Shown here piece by piece: positions 7,396-14,428 of a stretch of 40,218 nucleotides of DNA. Location of the stretch: positions 1-40,218 of the forward strand of contig PAPN01000006.1 in NCBI GenBank assembly GCA_002708925.1. Direction: 5' to 3'. This DNA is from Paracoccaceae bacterium (GTDB lineage: Bacteria; Pseudomonadota; Alphaproteobacteria; Rhodobacterales; Rhodobacteraceae). The translations under genes and the position numbers were made by a program. Under the pieces are notes generated by a model, which worked only from the letters and a program-made list of their open reading frames with translations, did not search any database and was not told the origin of the DNA. The number at the start of each line of letters is the position of its first letter. Position 1 is the first letter of the stretch.

Positions 7396-9042
7396 TTACA
7401 TATTCGGGTAGTTCGGCCCCTCGCCGCCCTGCGGCGTGACCCAGGTGATGTTCTGACTGGGGTCTTTGATGTCGCAGGTTTTGCAGTGAACACAGTTCTG
7501 GAAGTTCACGCGGAATTCCGGGCCTGCCTCGGTTTCCAGCACTTCATAGACCCCCGCCGGGCAGTACCGCTGCGCGGGCTCGTCGAATTTGGGCAGGTTG
7601 ACGCTGATCGGCACGGTCGGATCGGCCAGATGCAGGTGGCAGGGCTGCTCTTCTTCGTGGTTGGTGAAGCTGAAGGACACGTTGGTCAGACGATCGAACG
7701 ACAGTTTCCCATCGGGTTTAGGATAGTCGATCTTCTTGTGTTTGTCGGCGGGTTCCGTGGCCTCGGCATCGGTTTTACCGTGTTTCAGAGTGCCAAACAG
7801 CGAGAAGCCCAGCGTGTTCGTCCACATGTCCAGACCGCCCAGGGCCAGGCTGGGCAACATGCCCCATTTGGACCACATCGGTTTGACATTGCGGACTTTT
7901 TTCAAGTCTTTGCCGATGGCACCGCTGCGCACTTCGGTCTCATAATCGGTCAGTTCGTCGCCCGAACGCCCATCCTGAATCGCGGCATAGGCGGCCTCGG
8001 CCGCGGCCTTGCCCGACAGCATCGCGTTGTGGTTGCCCTTGATGCGCGGGACGTTGACCATCCCGACCGAGCAGCCCAGCAGAGCCGCGCCAGGAGCCAC
8101 CATCTTGCACATCGACTGATAGCCGCCTTCGGAAATGGCGCGCGCACCATAAGCCACGCGTTTGCCGCCCTTCAGCAGTTCGGCCACCATCGGGTGATGC
8201 TTGAAGCGCTGGAATTCCATATAGGGGAACAGGTGCGGGTTTTTGTAGTTCAGGTGAACGACGAAACCCACGTAAACCTGATTGTTTTCAAGGTGATAGA
8301 TGAAAGACCCCCCGCCGGCATTGCTGTTCAGCGGCCAGCCCATCGTGTGGGTCACGGTGCCTTCGCGGTGCTTGGCCGGGTCGATTTCCCAGATTTCCTT
8401 CATGCCGACGCCGAATTTCTGCGGCTCTTTACCGGCTTGCAGGTCGTATTTGGCGATCACTTCCTTGGCCAGCGAGCCGCGCACGCCCTCGGACAGGAAA
8501 ACGTATTTGCCGTGCAGTTCCATGCCCGGCTCGGTGCCCTCGCCATAGGTGCCATCGGGCTCGACGCCGAACACGCCGGCCACGACGCCTTTGACCTCGC
8601 CATTGTCGCCGTAGACCAGTTCCGAGCAGGCCATGCCGGGGAAGATTTCCACGCCCATGCCCTCGGCCTGTTCGGCCATCCAGCGGCAGACGTTGCCCAT
8701 CGAGACAATATAATTGCCGTGGTTGTTCATCAGCGGCGGCATGGGGAAGTTGGGAATGCGAATCTCGCCCGCTTCGCCCAGCATGTAGAAGTTGTCTTCT
8801 TTCACGGGGGTGTTCAGCGGCGCGCCTTTTTCCTTCCAGTCGGGGATCAGCGCATCCAGCCCGCACGGATCCAGAACCGCGCCGGACAGAATATGCGCGC
8901 CCACTTCCGAGCCCTTCTCCAGCACGACCACGTTCAGGTCGGCGTCCAGTTGCTTCAGACGGATCGCCGCAGACAGACCCGCAGGCCCGGCACCGACGAT
9001 AACAACGTCATATTCCATCGCTTCCCGTTCGATTTCCGACAT
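7396..9042 (-). CDS. Electron transfer flavoprotein-ubiquinone oxidoreductase
   Basis: A 548-residue membrane-associated flavoprotein that passes electrons from reduced ETF to ubiquinone, linking acyl-CoA dehydrogenases to the respiratory chain. The FAD-binding dinucleotide motif VVIVGAGPAGLSAAIRL is near the N-terminus. The C-terminal 4Fe-4S domain carries a first cysteine in YCPAGVYE and the cluster motif CVHCKTCDIKDPSQNITW. I chose the ATG at 9040-9042, which has AGGAG eight bases upstream; the frame opens three codons earlier at a GTG that overlaps this site. It is monocistronic, with its own terminator, and is the natural electron outlet for the acyl-CoA dehydrogenase at 15917-17611. Confidence 0.95.
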   Translation of the reverse strand: MSEIEREAMEYDVVIVGAGPAGLSAAIRLKQLDADLNVVVLEKGSEVGAHILSGAVLDPCGLDALIPDWKEKGAPLNTPVKEDNFYMLGEAGEIRIPNFPMPPLMNNHGNYIVSMGNVCRWMAEQAEGMGVEIFPGMACSELVYGDNGEVKGVVAGVFGVEPDGTYGEGTEPGMELHGKYVFLSEGVRGSLAKEVIAKYDLQAGKEPQKFGVGMKEIWEIDPAKHREGTVTHTMGWPLNSNAGGGSFIYHLENNQVYVGFVVHLNYKNPHLFPYMEFQRFKHHPMVAELLKGGKRVAYGARAISEGGYQSMCKMVAPGAALLGCSVGMVNVPRIKGNHNAMLSGKAAAEAAYAAIQDGRSGDELTDYETEVRSGAIGKDLKKVRNVKPMWSKWGMLPSLALGGLDMWTNTLGFSLFGTLKHGKTDAEATEPADKHKKIDYPKPDGKLSFDRLTNVSFSFTNHEEEQPCHLHLADPTVPISVNLPKFDEPAQRYCPAGVYEVLETEAGPEFRVNFQNCVHCKTCDIKDPSQNITWVTPQGGEGPNYPNM

Positions 9043-9185
9043 GGGTGGCACTCCTCTGAGATTCCGCGCGTAACTTTATTTCGCACGGGGATACCGCGCT
9101 GCAGCAATGTTCGTCAATGAATACTCAGCGTTAAACCGCACTCAAACGCAGCGAAACCTATCCAACTCTGGCCGGTTCCGGCCAT

Positions 9186-9671
9186 CTATGACGTGTCTGC
9201 GGACCTATCTATGGGCGCATCCCCCATCAGATAGCGTGGCCCCGCGCCCTTTTGCCCCGCGCTGTCGCTTTGATTGTACAGCGCGCATTTGGGCAAGGAC
9301 AGACAGCCGCAGCCAATGCACCCGTCCAGATTGTCGCGCAGCTTTTCCAGCGTTTCGATCCGTGCATCCAATGCGGCCCGAAACCCCTTTGAAATCCGCA
9401 CCCAATCCTGCGGGGTGGGCGTGCGGCCATCGGGCAAACGATCCAGCTCGGCCCGGATTTCCGCAATCGAGAAGCCAAATTTCTGCGCGATCATCACAAA
9501 GGACAGCCGGCGGATGTCAGCGCGTTCAAACCGGCGCTGGCCGCCCGCGTTGCGCCAGGCACGCACCAACCCCTGGGATTCGTAATAGCGAATGGCCGAA
9601 ACCGCCAGCCCCGTCCGCTTGGCCAGAGCCCCGATCGACAGGCCCGAGGCCCGTAGGCGTTTGTTTTCCAT
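9186..9671 (-). CDS. soxR: Redox-sensing MerR-family regulator SoxR
   Basis: A 161-residue MerR-family activator. The helix-turn-helix SIGALAKRTGLAVSAIRYYES (12-32) and wing (RNAGGQRRF) are followed by the dimerisation helix and the cluster motif C118-x2-C121-x-C123-x5-C129, the four ligands of the SoxR [2Fe-2S] centre. Oxidation of the cluster by redox-cycling compounds or nitric oxide turns the protein into an activator. It is divergent from a VOC gene whose promoter has the 19-bp spacer typical of MerR-type targets. No soxS gene is nearby, as usual outside enteric bacteria. The C-terminal tail after Cys129 is about 32 residues and not conserved in wording. Confidence 0.93.
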   Translation of the reverse strand: MENKRLRASGLSIGALAKRTGLAVSAIRYYESQGLVRAWRNAGGQRRFERADIRRLSFVMIAQKFGFSIAEIRAELDRLPDGRTPTPQDWVRISKGFRAALDARIETLEKLRDNLDGCIGCGCLSLPKCALYNQSDSAGQKGAGPRYLMGDAPIDRSADTS

Positions 9672-9684
9672 GCGTTTTAAAACC

Positions 9685-9715
9685 TTGACCTCAAGTTAGG
9701 TTTAGAAATTAGCAT
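9685..9715 (+). promoter_or_regulatory. SoxR-type promoter with 19-bp spacer and SoxR-box half-site
   Basis: A -35-like TTGACC (9685-9690) and a -10-like TAGCAT (9710-9715) are separated by 19 bases, the overlong spacing that MerR/SoxR regulators correct by twisting DNA. The spacer region begins CCTCAAGTTA (9689-9698), matching the first half of the enterobacterial SoxR box CCTCAAGTTAACTTGAGG; the second half is degenerate (about 4 of 7 positions). It lies between soxR and the VOC gene and points to the VOC gene. Confidence 0.7.
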
Positions 9716-9751
9716 GAAGGGCACATAGGCTCAATACGAAAGGAATCTCTG

Positions 9752-10135
9752 ATGATCGCAACGCTGGAACACACGAATATCACCGTCAAAGACCCCCACG
9801 CGACCGCCCGCTGGATGCACCAGGTCTTTGGCTGGCGCACCCGCTGGCAGGGGCCGGCCATTGATGGCGGCCAGTCCGTCCATGTCGGCACCGAGGGCCA
9901 GTATCTGGCGCTCTATGCGCCGGACACGCCCGAGCTGACCGAAACCGACAGCTACAAAACCCTGGGCGGGCTGAACCACGTGGGCGTCACCGTGCCGGAC
10001 CTGCCCGCCGCCAGGGCCCGCGTGATCGCCGCCGGCTTTACCCCCGAAAAATTCGCCGATTACGAACCGGGGGCGCGATTCTACTTTCGTGACGAAAATG
10101 GCGTCGAATACGAGGTGGTCAGCTACGCGGCCTGA
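9752..10135 (+). CDS. VOC-family (glyoxalase/bleomycin-resistance-like) protein
   Basis: A 127-residue protein with the vicinal oxygen chelate fold made of two beta-alpha-beta-beta-beta modules. Module one is LEHTNITVKDPHATARWMHQVFGW (about 5-28) and module two LNHVGVTVPDLPAARARVIAAGF (about 75-97), closing with FYFRDENGVEYEVVSY. His8, His77 and the Glu in VEYEV are in the places where metal ligands occur in this superfamily. The enzymatic reaction is unknown; members include lyases, dioxygenases and drug-binding resistance proteins. Control by the divergent soxR gene suggests a role in dealing with redox-active compounds. AAGGA lies eight bases before the start. Confidence 0.83.
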   Translation: MIATLEHTNITVKDPHATARWMHQVFGWRTRWQGPAIDGGQSVHVGTEGQYLALYAPDTPELTETDSYKTLGGLNHVGVTVPDLPAARARVIAAGFTPEKFADYEPGARFYFRDENGVEYEVVSYAA

Positions 10136-10169
10136 CGCGGGCCCCTTGTTGAATTAGCTATCTCTTGCA

Positions 10170-10198
10170 TTGTCTGCGGGCTTCGGGTCAGGTAATTC
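10170..10198 (+). promoter_or_regulatory. Possible greA promoter
   Basis: TTGTCT (10170-10175) and TAATTC (10193-10198) are 17 bases apart and would start transcription near 10205, giving a leader of about 60 bases that contains the hairpin at 10218-10249. The match to consensus is moderate and no data support it. Confidence 0.4.
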
Positions 10199-10217
10199 AC
10201 GGGGAACACATACCAAA

Positions 10218-10249
10218 GCGGCGGGCGCCCCGGCATCCGCCGCCTTTTT
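10218..10249 (+). terminator. Terminator-like hairpin in the greA leader
   Basis: A 7-bp stem GCGGCGG (10218-10224) / CCGCCGC (10237-10243) with a 12-base loop is followed by CTTTTT, the form of an intrinsic terminator. It ends only 17 bases before the greA start codon. It may end VOC transcripts, or act as a leader attenuator of greA if greA is transcribed from the possible promoter just upstream. Confidence 0.75.
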
Positions 10250-10266
10250 CGCAGGAATTAGGCCAG

Positions 10267-10737
10267 ATGGATAAACTACCGATGACTCGCGCCGGGCACA
10301 CCGCGCTGGAGACCGAACTGAAAACGCTGAAAACCGTTGAACGCCCCACCATCATCCAGGCCATTGCCGAAGCACGCGAGCTGGGCGACCTGAAGGAAAA
10401 CGCCGAATACCACTCGGCCCGCGAAAAGCAGGGTTTCATCGAGGGGCGCATCAAAGAGCTGGAGGGCATCCTGTCTCTGGCCGAGGTGATTGACCCGACC
10501 TCGTTGTCCGGCGCGATCAAATTCGGCGCGACCGTCACCCTGGTGGACGAGGACACCGACGAGGAAAAAACCTGGCAGATCGTGGGCGAGCACGAGGCCA
10601 ATATCGAAAAAGGCCTGCTGAACATGAAATCGCCCATCGCCCGCGCCCTGATCGGCAAGGAAGAGGGCGACAGCGTCGAGGTCCGCACCCCCGGCGGCGA
10701 AAAATCCTACGAAGTGTTGACGATCCAGTATATCTGA
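10267..10737 (+). CDS. greA: Transcription elongation factor GreA
   Basis: A 156-residue protein that enters the RNA polymerase secondary channel and stimulates cleavage of backtracked transcripts. The N-terminal coiled-coil hairpin carries the tip motif [16 protein letters not shown] (about 39-54) with the acidic residues that act at the polymerase active site; the C-terminal FKBP-like domain ends [16 protein letters not shown] chose the ATG at 10267 (AGGAA 11 bases upstream) because it gives the usual family N-terminus; the frame is open further upstream through the hairpin but that part is not protein-like. The terminator-like leader hairpin makes attenuation possible. Confidence 0.95.
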   Translation: MDKLPMTRAGHTALETELKTLKTVERPTIIQAIAEARELGDLKENAEYHSAREKQGFIEGRIKELEGILSLAEVIDPTSLSGAIKFGATVTLVDEDTDEEKTWQIVGEHEANIEKGLLNMKSPIARALIGKEEGDSVEVRTPGGEKSYEVLTIQYI

Positions 10738-10756
10738 AAACGGATGATCCCCAGCA

Positions 10757-11782
10757 ATGGCTGACAAGGACGAAAGCCGCTCCACACCTTTGGGGCTATA
10801 TGAGCGAAACACCGGCGGGCGCGTCACCGGAATCGAGGTGATCGCCGTCGTGCTTAGCCTGTTGTGGCTGCTGGGGGCGGGGGTGTTCTTTTTCCTGCTG
10901 GGCAGCGCAACCTCGGGCGATCAGGCGCTGCGGTTCATGACGACATTGCTGGTGATCTTCCTGCCCGTCGCCATGATCTGGGTCGGGGCCACGGCCGCCC
11001 GATCCTCGCGCGTGATGCGCGAGGAAAGCGCGCGTTTGCAGGCCGCCATTGACGGGATTCGCAAATCCTATGTCGCGCAATCGCAGCAGGGGCGCAGCGC
11101 GGGCGCGGGCGACACGACCATCGCCAAAAAACTGGACGAGATCGCCGAGGCCCAGAAAAAGACCGAAATCGCGCTGGCCACCTTTACCTCGACCCGTGAT
11201 CGCGACCGGATTGACCTGATGCGCCCCGCGCCCAAACCCGTGGATCCGGCGGAACAGCCCGCCGATCAGGCCCCCCTGCCCCTGGGCACCCCGGCCGAGG
11301 ATCTGGCCCCGCCGCTGGCCCGCTCCGATTTCATCCGTGCGCTCAATTTCCCCGAAACCGCCGAGGACGAGGAGGGCTTTGCCGCCCTGCGCAAGGCGCT
11401 AAAGGACCGCCAGGCCGCGCAGCTGATCCAGGCCGCGCAGGACATTCTGACGCTGCTTAGCCAGGATGGGATCTATATGGACGATCTGCGCCCCGATCGC
11501 GCCCGCCCTGAAATCTGGCGCCGCTTTGCGGACGGGGACCGGGGCCGCCAGATTGCCGCGCTTGGCGGTGTGCGGGATCGCTCGTCGCTGGCGCTGGCGG
11601 CGGGCCGCATGAAGCAAGACCCGATTTTCCGCGACACGGCCCACCATTTCCTGCGCCGGTTCGATAAGATGCTGACCGAATTCGCCGGCACGGCCTCGGA
11701 TTCCGAGATCGCCGATATGTCCGACACCCGCACCGCCCGCGCCTTCATGCTGCTGGGCCGCGTGACGGGGATGTTCGATTAG
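10757..11782 (+). CDS. Membrane-anchored coiled-coil protein of unknown function
   Basis: A 341-residue protein I cannot assign to a named family. It has two hydrophobic segments (about 24-49 and 58-81), then a long charged region with coiled-coil character (about 82-145), a proline-rich linker (about 154-185, PAPKPVDPAEQPADQ...), and a globular, mostly helical C-terminal domain (about 190-341) that contains SRDFIRALNFPETAEDEEGF-like and FLRRFDKMLTEFAGTASDSEI segments. The N-terminus is short and polar, so a cytoplasmic domain after a helical hairpin is likely. It starts 19 bases after greA and probably shares its transcript. Similar proteins are familiar as conserved hypotheticals in Rhodobacteraceae. 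Confidence 0.8.
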   Translation: MADKDESRSTPLGLYERNTGGRVTGIEVIAVVLSLLWLLGAGVFFFLLGSATSGDQALRFMTTLLVIFLPVAMIWVGATAARSSRVMREESARLQAAIDGIRKSYVAQSQQGRSAGAGDTTIAKKLDEIAEAQKKTEIALATFTSTRDRDRIDLMRPAPKPVDPAEQPADQAPLPLGTPAEDLAPPLARSDFIRALNFPETAEDEEGFAALRKALKDRQAAQLIQAAQDILTLLSQDGIYMDDLRPDRARPEIWRRFADGDRGRQIAALGGVRDRSSLALAAGRMKQDPIFRDTAHHFLRRFDKMLTEFAGTASDSEIADMSDTRTARAFMLLGRVTGMFD

Positions 11783-12360
11783 ACCGGACGCTCCATTTTC
11801 AGGGCCGAGCCAAAGCCGAACACCCATTTGAACGGGCCGGTGTGTTCGCGTTTCAATGGCTGAAATCCGACGCGGCGATACAGCTGTTCGGCCCTTGGGT
11901 TTGTGTCGATCACATCCAGGCGCACGGCCCGCGCGCCCTGCTGCCGCGCCCGCAGAGCCACCGCCTCCAGCAACGCCGCACCAACCCCCTGCCCGCGCGC
12001 CCCGGCGCTGACGAAAATCCCGTCCATCTGGAAAATCCCGGCTTCGACCCGACGTTCCAGCACGGACAACAGGGCCGCGCGCCACGCCGCCCCGAACAGC
12101 CCGTAAACCCTGGCCATTCCGGCAAATCCGCCGCCCACCAGCCCCCCTTGCGGGGTCTGGAACCCGGCCACCCCCAGCAGCGCGCCATCGCGCCGTGCAA
12201 CCAGCGCGAATTCCGGCGTCAGCGCCTGTTCCAAAAAGGCCAGAGCGCGCCTATCGGGCCCCAGCACCTTACCCAGCTTCGCCCCGAAAGCCTGCCAATA
12301 GAGCCGCGCGACCTGCGGGCGCTCTGCCTCGGTGAACCCTGCGTCAATCGTGACAGCCAT
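11779..12360 (-). CDS. GNAT-family N-acetyltransferase
   Basis: A 193-residue protein with the GNAT acetyl-CoA binding pattern GIFVSAGARGQGVGAALLEAVALRARQQGARAVRLDVIDTNPRAEQLYRRVGF in the C-terminal half; RGQGVG is the pyrophosphate-binding loop and NPRAEQLYRRVGF is motif B. The acceptor substrate is unknown. I chose the ATG at 12358-12360, which has GGGGGA just upstream; the frame continues further but the additional residues run into the azlC gene on the other strand. Its stop codon overlaps the end of the convergent membrane-protein gene by 4 bases. Confidence 0.85.
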   Translation of the reverse strand: MAVTIDAGFTEAERPQVARLYWQAFGAKLGKVLGPDRRALAFLEQALTPEFALVARRDGALLGVAGFQTPQGGLVGGGFAGMARVYGLFGAAWRAALLSVLERRVEAGIFQMDGIFVSAGARGQGVGAALLEAVALRARQQGARAVRLDVIDTNPRAEQLYRRVGFQPLKREHTGPFKWVFGFGSALKMERPV

Positions 12361-12418
12361 TGCATCCCCCCTGTTCAGCCGATACGGCTTGGTCATCTCT
12401 TGTATTTGGGAATGATTC

Positions 12419-13150
12419 ATGTCCCGCACAACCCAATCGACATATTGGAACGGCTTTCGGGATGGGCTGCCGTTTCTTCTGGTGATCGTGCCCTTCGGGC
12501 TGCTGTTCGGCGTCGTCGCAACCGAGGCCGGCCTGAACGTGCTTGAGGCTCTGACCTTCTCGGTCGTGGTGATCGCCGGGGCGGCGCAGTTCACCGCGCT
12601 GCAACTGCTGTCTGAAAATGCGCCTGTGCTGATTATCCTGGCCTCGGCCCTGGCGGTGAACCTGCGGATGGCGATGTATTCGGCCTCGCTGACCCCGCAT
12701 ATCGGCGGCGCACCGATGTGGCAGCGGGCGCTGGCGGCCTATTTCACCGTGGATCAGGTCTATGCCTGTTCGATCATGGCCTTTGAAAAGCACCCCGACT
12801 GGACCACGGCGCAGAAAATGGCCTACCTGTTCGGAGTCGTCACCCCGATTTGCCCGCTGTGGTATGTCGCAACCCTGGGCGGAGCCCTGCTGGGCAATGC
12901 GATCCCGCAGGAAATGGCGCTGGATTTCGCTGTGCCGATCACCTTTCTGGCGCTGATCGCCCCGATGCTGACCACCCCCGCCCACCGGGTCGCGGCGCTG
13001 GTGTCGATCGTGCTGTCGCTGCTGCTTAGCTTCTTGCCCTATAATACTGGCGTGCTGGTCGCCGGGCTGGCCGGGATGATGGCCGGCGCCCAGGTCGAGC
13101 TGCGCACATCCTCTGGCACCAAATCCGCAGACCAATCGGAGAGCCCATGA
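12419..13150 (+). CDS. azlC: AzlC-family branched-chain amino acid exporter, large subunit
   Basis: A 243-residue polytopic membrane protein of the AzlC/BrnF family, with the characteristic N-terminal FRDGLPFLLVIVPFGLLFGVVATEAG and the segment AGAAQFTALQLLSENAPVLIILASALAVNLRMAMYSASLTPHI that defines the family. Together with a small AzlD partner it exports branched-chain amino acids (and possibly other substrates). The start is 58 bases from the divergent GNAT gene. It overlaps azlD by 4 bases (ATGA), as expected for subunits made in fixed ratio. Confidence 0.9.
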   Translation: MSRTTQSTYWNGFRDGLPFLLVIVPFGLLFGVVATEAGLNVLEALTFSVVVIAGAAQFTALQLLSENAPVLIILASALAVNLRMAMYSASLTPHIGGAPMWQRALAAYFTVDQVYACSIMAFEKHPDWTTAQKMAYLFGVVTPICPLWYVATLGGALLGNAIPQEMALDFAVPITFLALIAPMLTTPAHRVAALVSIVLSLLLSFLPYNTGVLVAGLAGMMAGAQVELRTSSGTKSADQSESP

Positions 13151-13479
13151 CCCAGATCGAGCCTGTTACGCTTTGGATTGTGATCATCGGCCTGGGGCTG
13201 GGCAGCTTTGGGTTGCGGTTCATGTTCACCGGGTTCGTCGGCAACCGGCCCATGCCCGAATGGGTGCTGCGCCATCTGCGCTATACGGCGGTGGCGATCC
13301 TGCCGGCTCTGGTCGCGCCGGCGGTTGTCTGGCCCGCCGCGACGGGCGGACAACTGGATGCCCCGCGAATGATCGCGGCGGTGGTAACGATTGGCGTGGG
13401 ATATTTCAGCAAAAACGTGCTGGCCGCGATCTTCTGCGGGGCGGGCAGCCTGTATCTGGCGCTTTATCTGCTGGGCTGA
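13147..13479 (+). CDS. azlD: AzlD-family branched-chain amino acid exporter, small subunit
   Basis: A 110-residue protein with three to four membrane helices and the AzlD core RFMFTGFVGNRPMPEWVLRHLRYTAVAILPALVAPAV. It starts within the azlC stop codon, and the pair is the usual two-component exporter. The C-terminal hydrophobic segment (NVLAAIFCGAGSLYLALYLLG) completes the family length. Nothing unusual is seen. Confidence 0.9.
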   Translation: MTQIEPVTLWIVIIGLGLGSFGLRFMFTGFVGNRPMPEWVLRHLRYTAVAILPALVAPAVVWPAATGGQLDAPRMIAAVVTIGVGYFSKNVLAAIFCGAGSLYLALYLLG

Positions 13480-13499
13480 ACACGCCCGCACGGCCCCGG

Positions 13500-13519
13500 A
13501 AAAGGCAGATTATTCTGCC
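13500..13519 (-). terminator. Intrinsic terminator overlapping the lipoprotein stop codon
   Basis: On the minus strand GGCAGA (13519-13514), loop ATAA and TCTGCC (13509-13504) are followed by TTTT. The TAA stop codon of the lipoprotein gene sits in the loop, so translation ends inside the terminator. On the plus strand the same hairpin lies just after azlD but lacks a T tract. Confidence 0.75.
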
Positions 13520-14163
13520 TGTGCCGCGCGTTTTGCTTGCTGACGTTTGAAGCTTTCCTGCGCTTTTTCAGGATCATAGGCCCGCAGCGCGGCGAACCGA
13601 TCTTCATCGTCATATTCATACAAAGCCTGCGTGCTCATCAGGGGCTGCTGACCGAACTGCTCCATCAGGTTTTTGGGGAACATGGTCTGTTTGATGTTCA
13701 GCCCCGGCAGCTGCGCCAGGATTTCCGAGGTCGACGAGGCACAATAAGCATCGGGCACTTCGCCTTTGGCCATGGCCAGGCGCATGGCTTGCTCGGCCAC
13801 CTCGGGGCTGACCTGCAACCGCTGGATCACAACGTGAAAGGTCTTGCGCGCATGGAAGCGGGTATAGACGTCCTCGACATAGGGGGTGACGCCATACACA
13901 ATGTCATTGCGCGCGATGATCTGCGAATGCCGGAAAGAGCCAGCCGGATCAAAAATCACCCGCTGGCTGGCATTGATCATCATCGAAGTATGCGCCCCCG
14001 ACCCCGAGCTGTTGTTGATCATCGTATAGAGAACCAGCTCGGACGGGCCGGAATGCCGGTACACCGCATTCTGGATCTGCTCATCCGTGACCGGCGGATC
14101 GTGTTTGACCGCACAGCCCGCCGTCAGGCTGACCGCGGCCAGCAGCAATACCCATTTACGCAT
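13510..14163 (-). CDS. Lipoprotein with possible permuted NlpC/P60-like (LRAT-type) fold
   Basis: A 217-residue secreted lipoprotein: MRKWVLLLAAVSLTAGC has a classic lipobox with Cys17 as the lipidated residue. The mature part has a strand-like VLYTMINNSSGSGAHTSMMINASQRVIFDPAGSF with His58, and later a helix starting PDAYCASSTSEIL with Cys141. A histidine on a strand followed later by a cysteine at the start of a helix is the order seen in circularly permuted papain-like enzymes (YiiX/LRAT type). I infer this fold from motif order only. No substrate can be named; peptidoglycan or lipid amide bonds are the usual targets. The gene is followed by its own terminator and preceded by cytochrome oxidase subunit IV on the same strand. 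Confidence 0.7.
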   Translation of the reverse strand: MRKWVLLLAAVSLTAGCAVKHDPPVTDEQIQNAVYRHSGPSELVLYTMINNSSGSGAHTSMMINASQRVIFDPAGSFRHSQIIARNDIVYGVTPYVEDVYTRFHARKTFHVVIQRLQVSPEVAEQAMRLAMAKGEVPDAYCASSTSEILAQLPGLNIKQTMFPKNLMEQFGQQPLMSTQALYEYDDEDRFAALRAYDPEKAQESFKRQQAKRAAQAE

Positions 14164-14185
14164 AGCGGGGCCCCTGCCGAATGGC

Positions 14186-14320
14186 TTAGCTGTTGACCAG
14201 CGCCATGAAGATCAGAATGGCGATGATAACGTAGACCGAATAGGTGGTGAACTTGATGAAACCGTCGAAGGTTTTTTCCTGAACGGTGACATCCATTTCG
14301 CCGTGCTTGTGATCAGCCAT
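14186..14320 (-). CDS. aa3-type cytochrome c oxidase subunit IV (short form)
   Basis: A 44-residue protein, MADHKHGEMDVTVQEKTFDG followed by a single membrane helix (about 24-43, FTTYSVYVIIAILIFMALVNS). It matches the small alphaproteobacterial subunit IV of aa3 cytochrome oxidase in length, in the His-rich N-terminus and in the EKTFxGFIK sequence before the helix. The subunit sits at the periphery of the enzyme and is not essential for its activity in the species studied. AAGGAA lies before the start. The gene is far from the catalytic subunit genes, which are not in this window. Confidence 0.88.
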   Translation of the reverse strand: MADHKHGEMDVTVQEKTFDGFIKFTTYSVYVIIAILIFMALVNS

Positions 14321-14337
14321 TGTGCGTTTCCTTAGGT

Positions 14338-14370
14338 ATAGTAATTCTGTTCCATCCGTGACTAACGGAT
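14338..14370 (-). promoter_or_regulatory. Candidate promoter and operator-like palindrome upstream of oxidase subunit IV
   Basis: On the minus strand a -10-like TACTAT (14343-14338) lies 16 bases after TTAGTC (14365-14360). This possible -35 is embedded in a perfect inverted repeat, ATCCGT (14354-14359), GACTA, ACGGAT (14365-14370). Transcription would start about 15 bases before the start codon. On the plus strand the same palindrome is followed by a T run (14371-14375), so an antisense terminator is an alternative reading. The remaining bases up to 14428 show nothing further. Confidence 0.4.
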
Positions 14371-14428
14371 TTTTTACGCCCTGTCATCCCGTCAAAAGGG
14401 CGCTGCGGGCCGGGACCGATGGCCGCGC

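Noticed and set aside
7165..9120. A 651-codon open frame on the plus strand, antisense to ETF-QO
   Set aside because: The opposite strand encodes an unmistakable full-length enzyme. The long frame is a by-product of GC-rich codon use, and its His/Gln/Arg-rich peptide has no domain-like pattern.
12361..12594. N-terminal extension of the GNAT protein into azlC
   Set aside because: The ATG at 12358-12360 has a good ribosome binding site, and the added residues are antisense to the azlC start.
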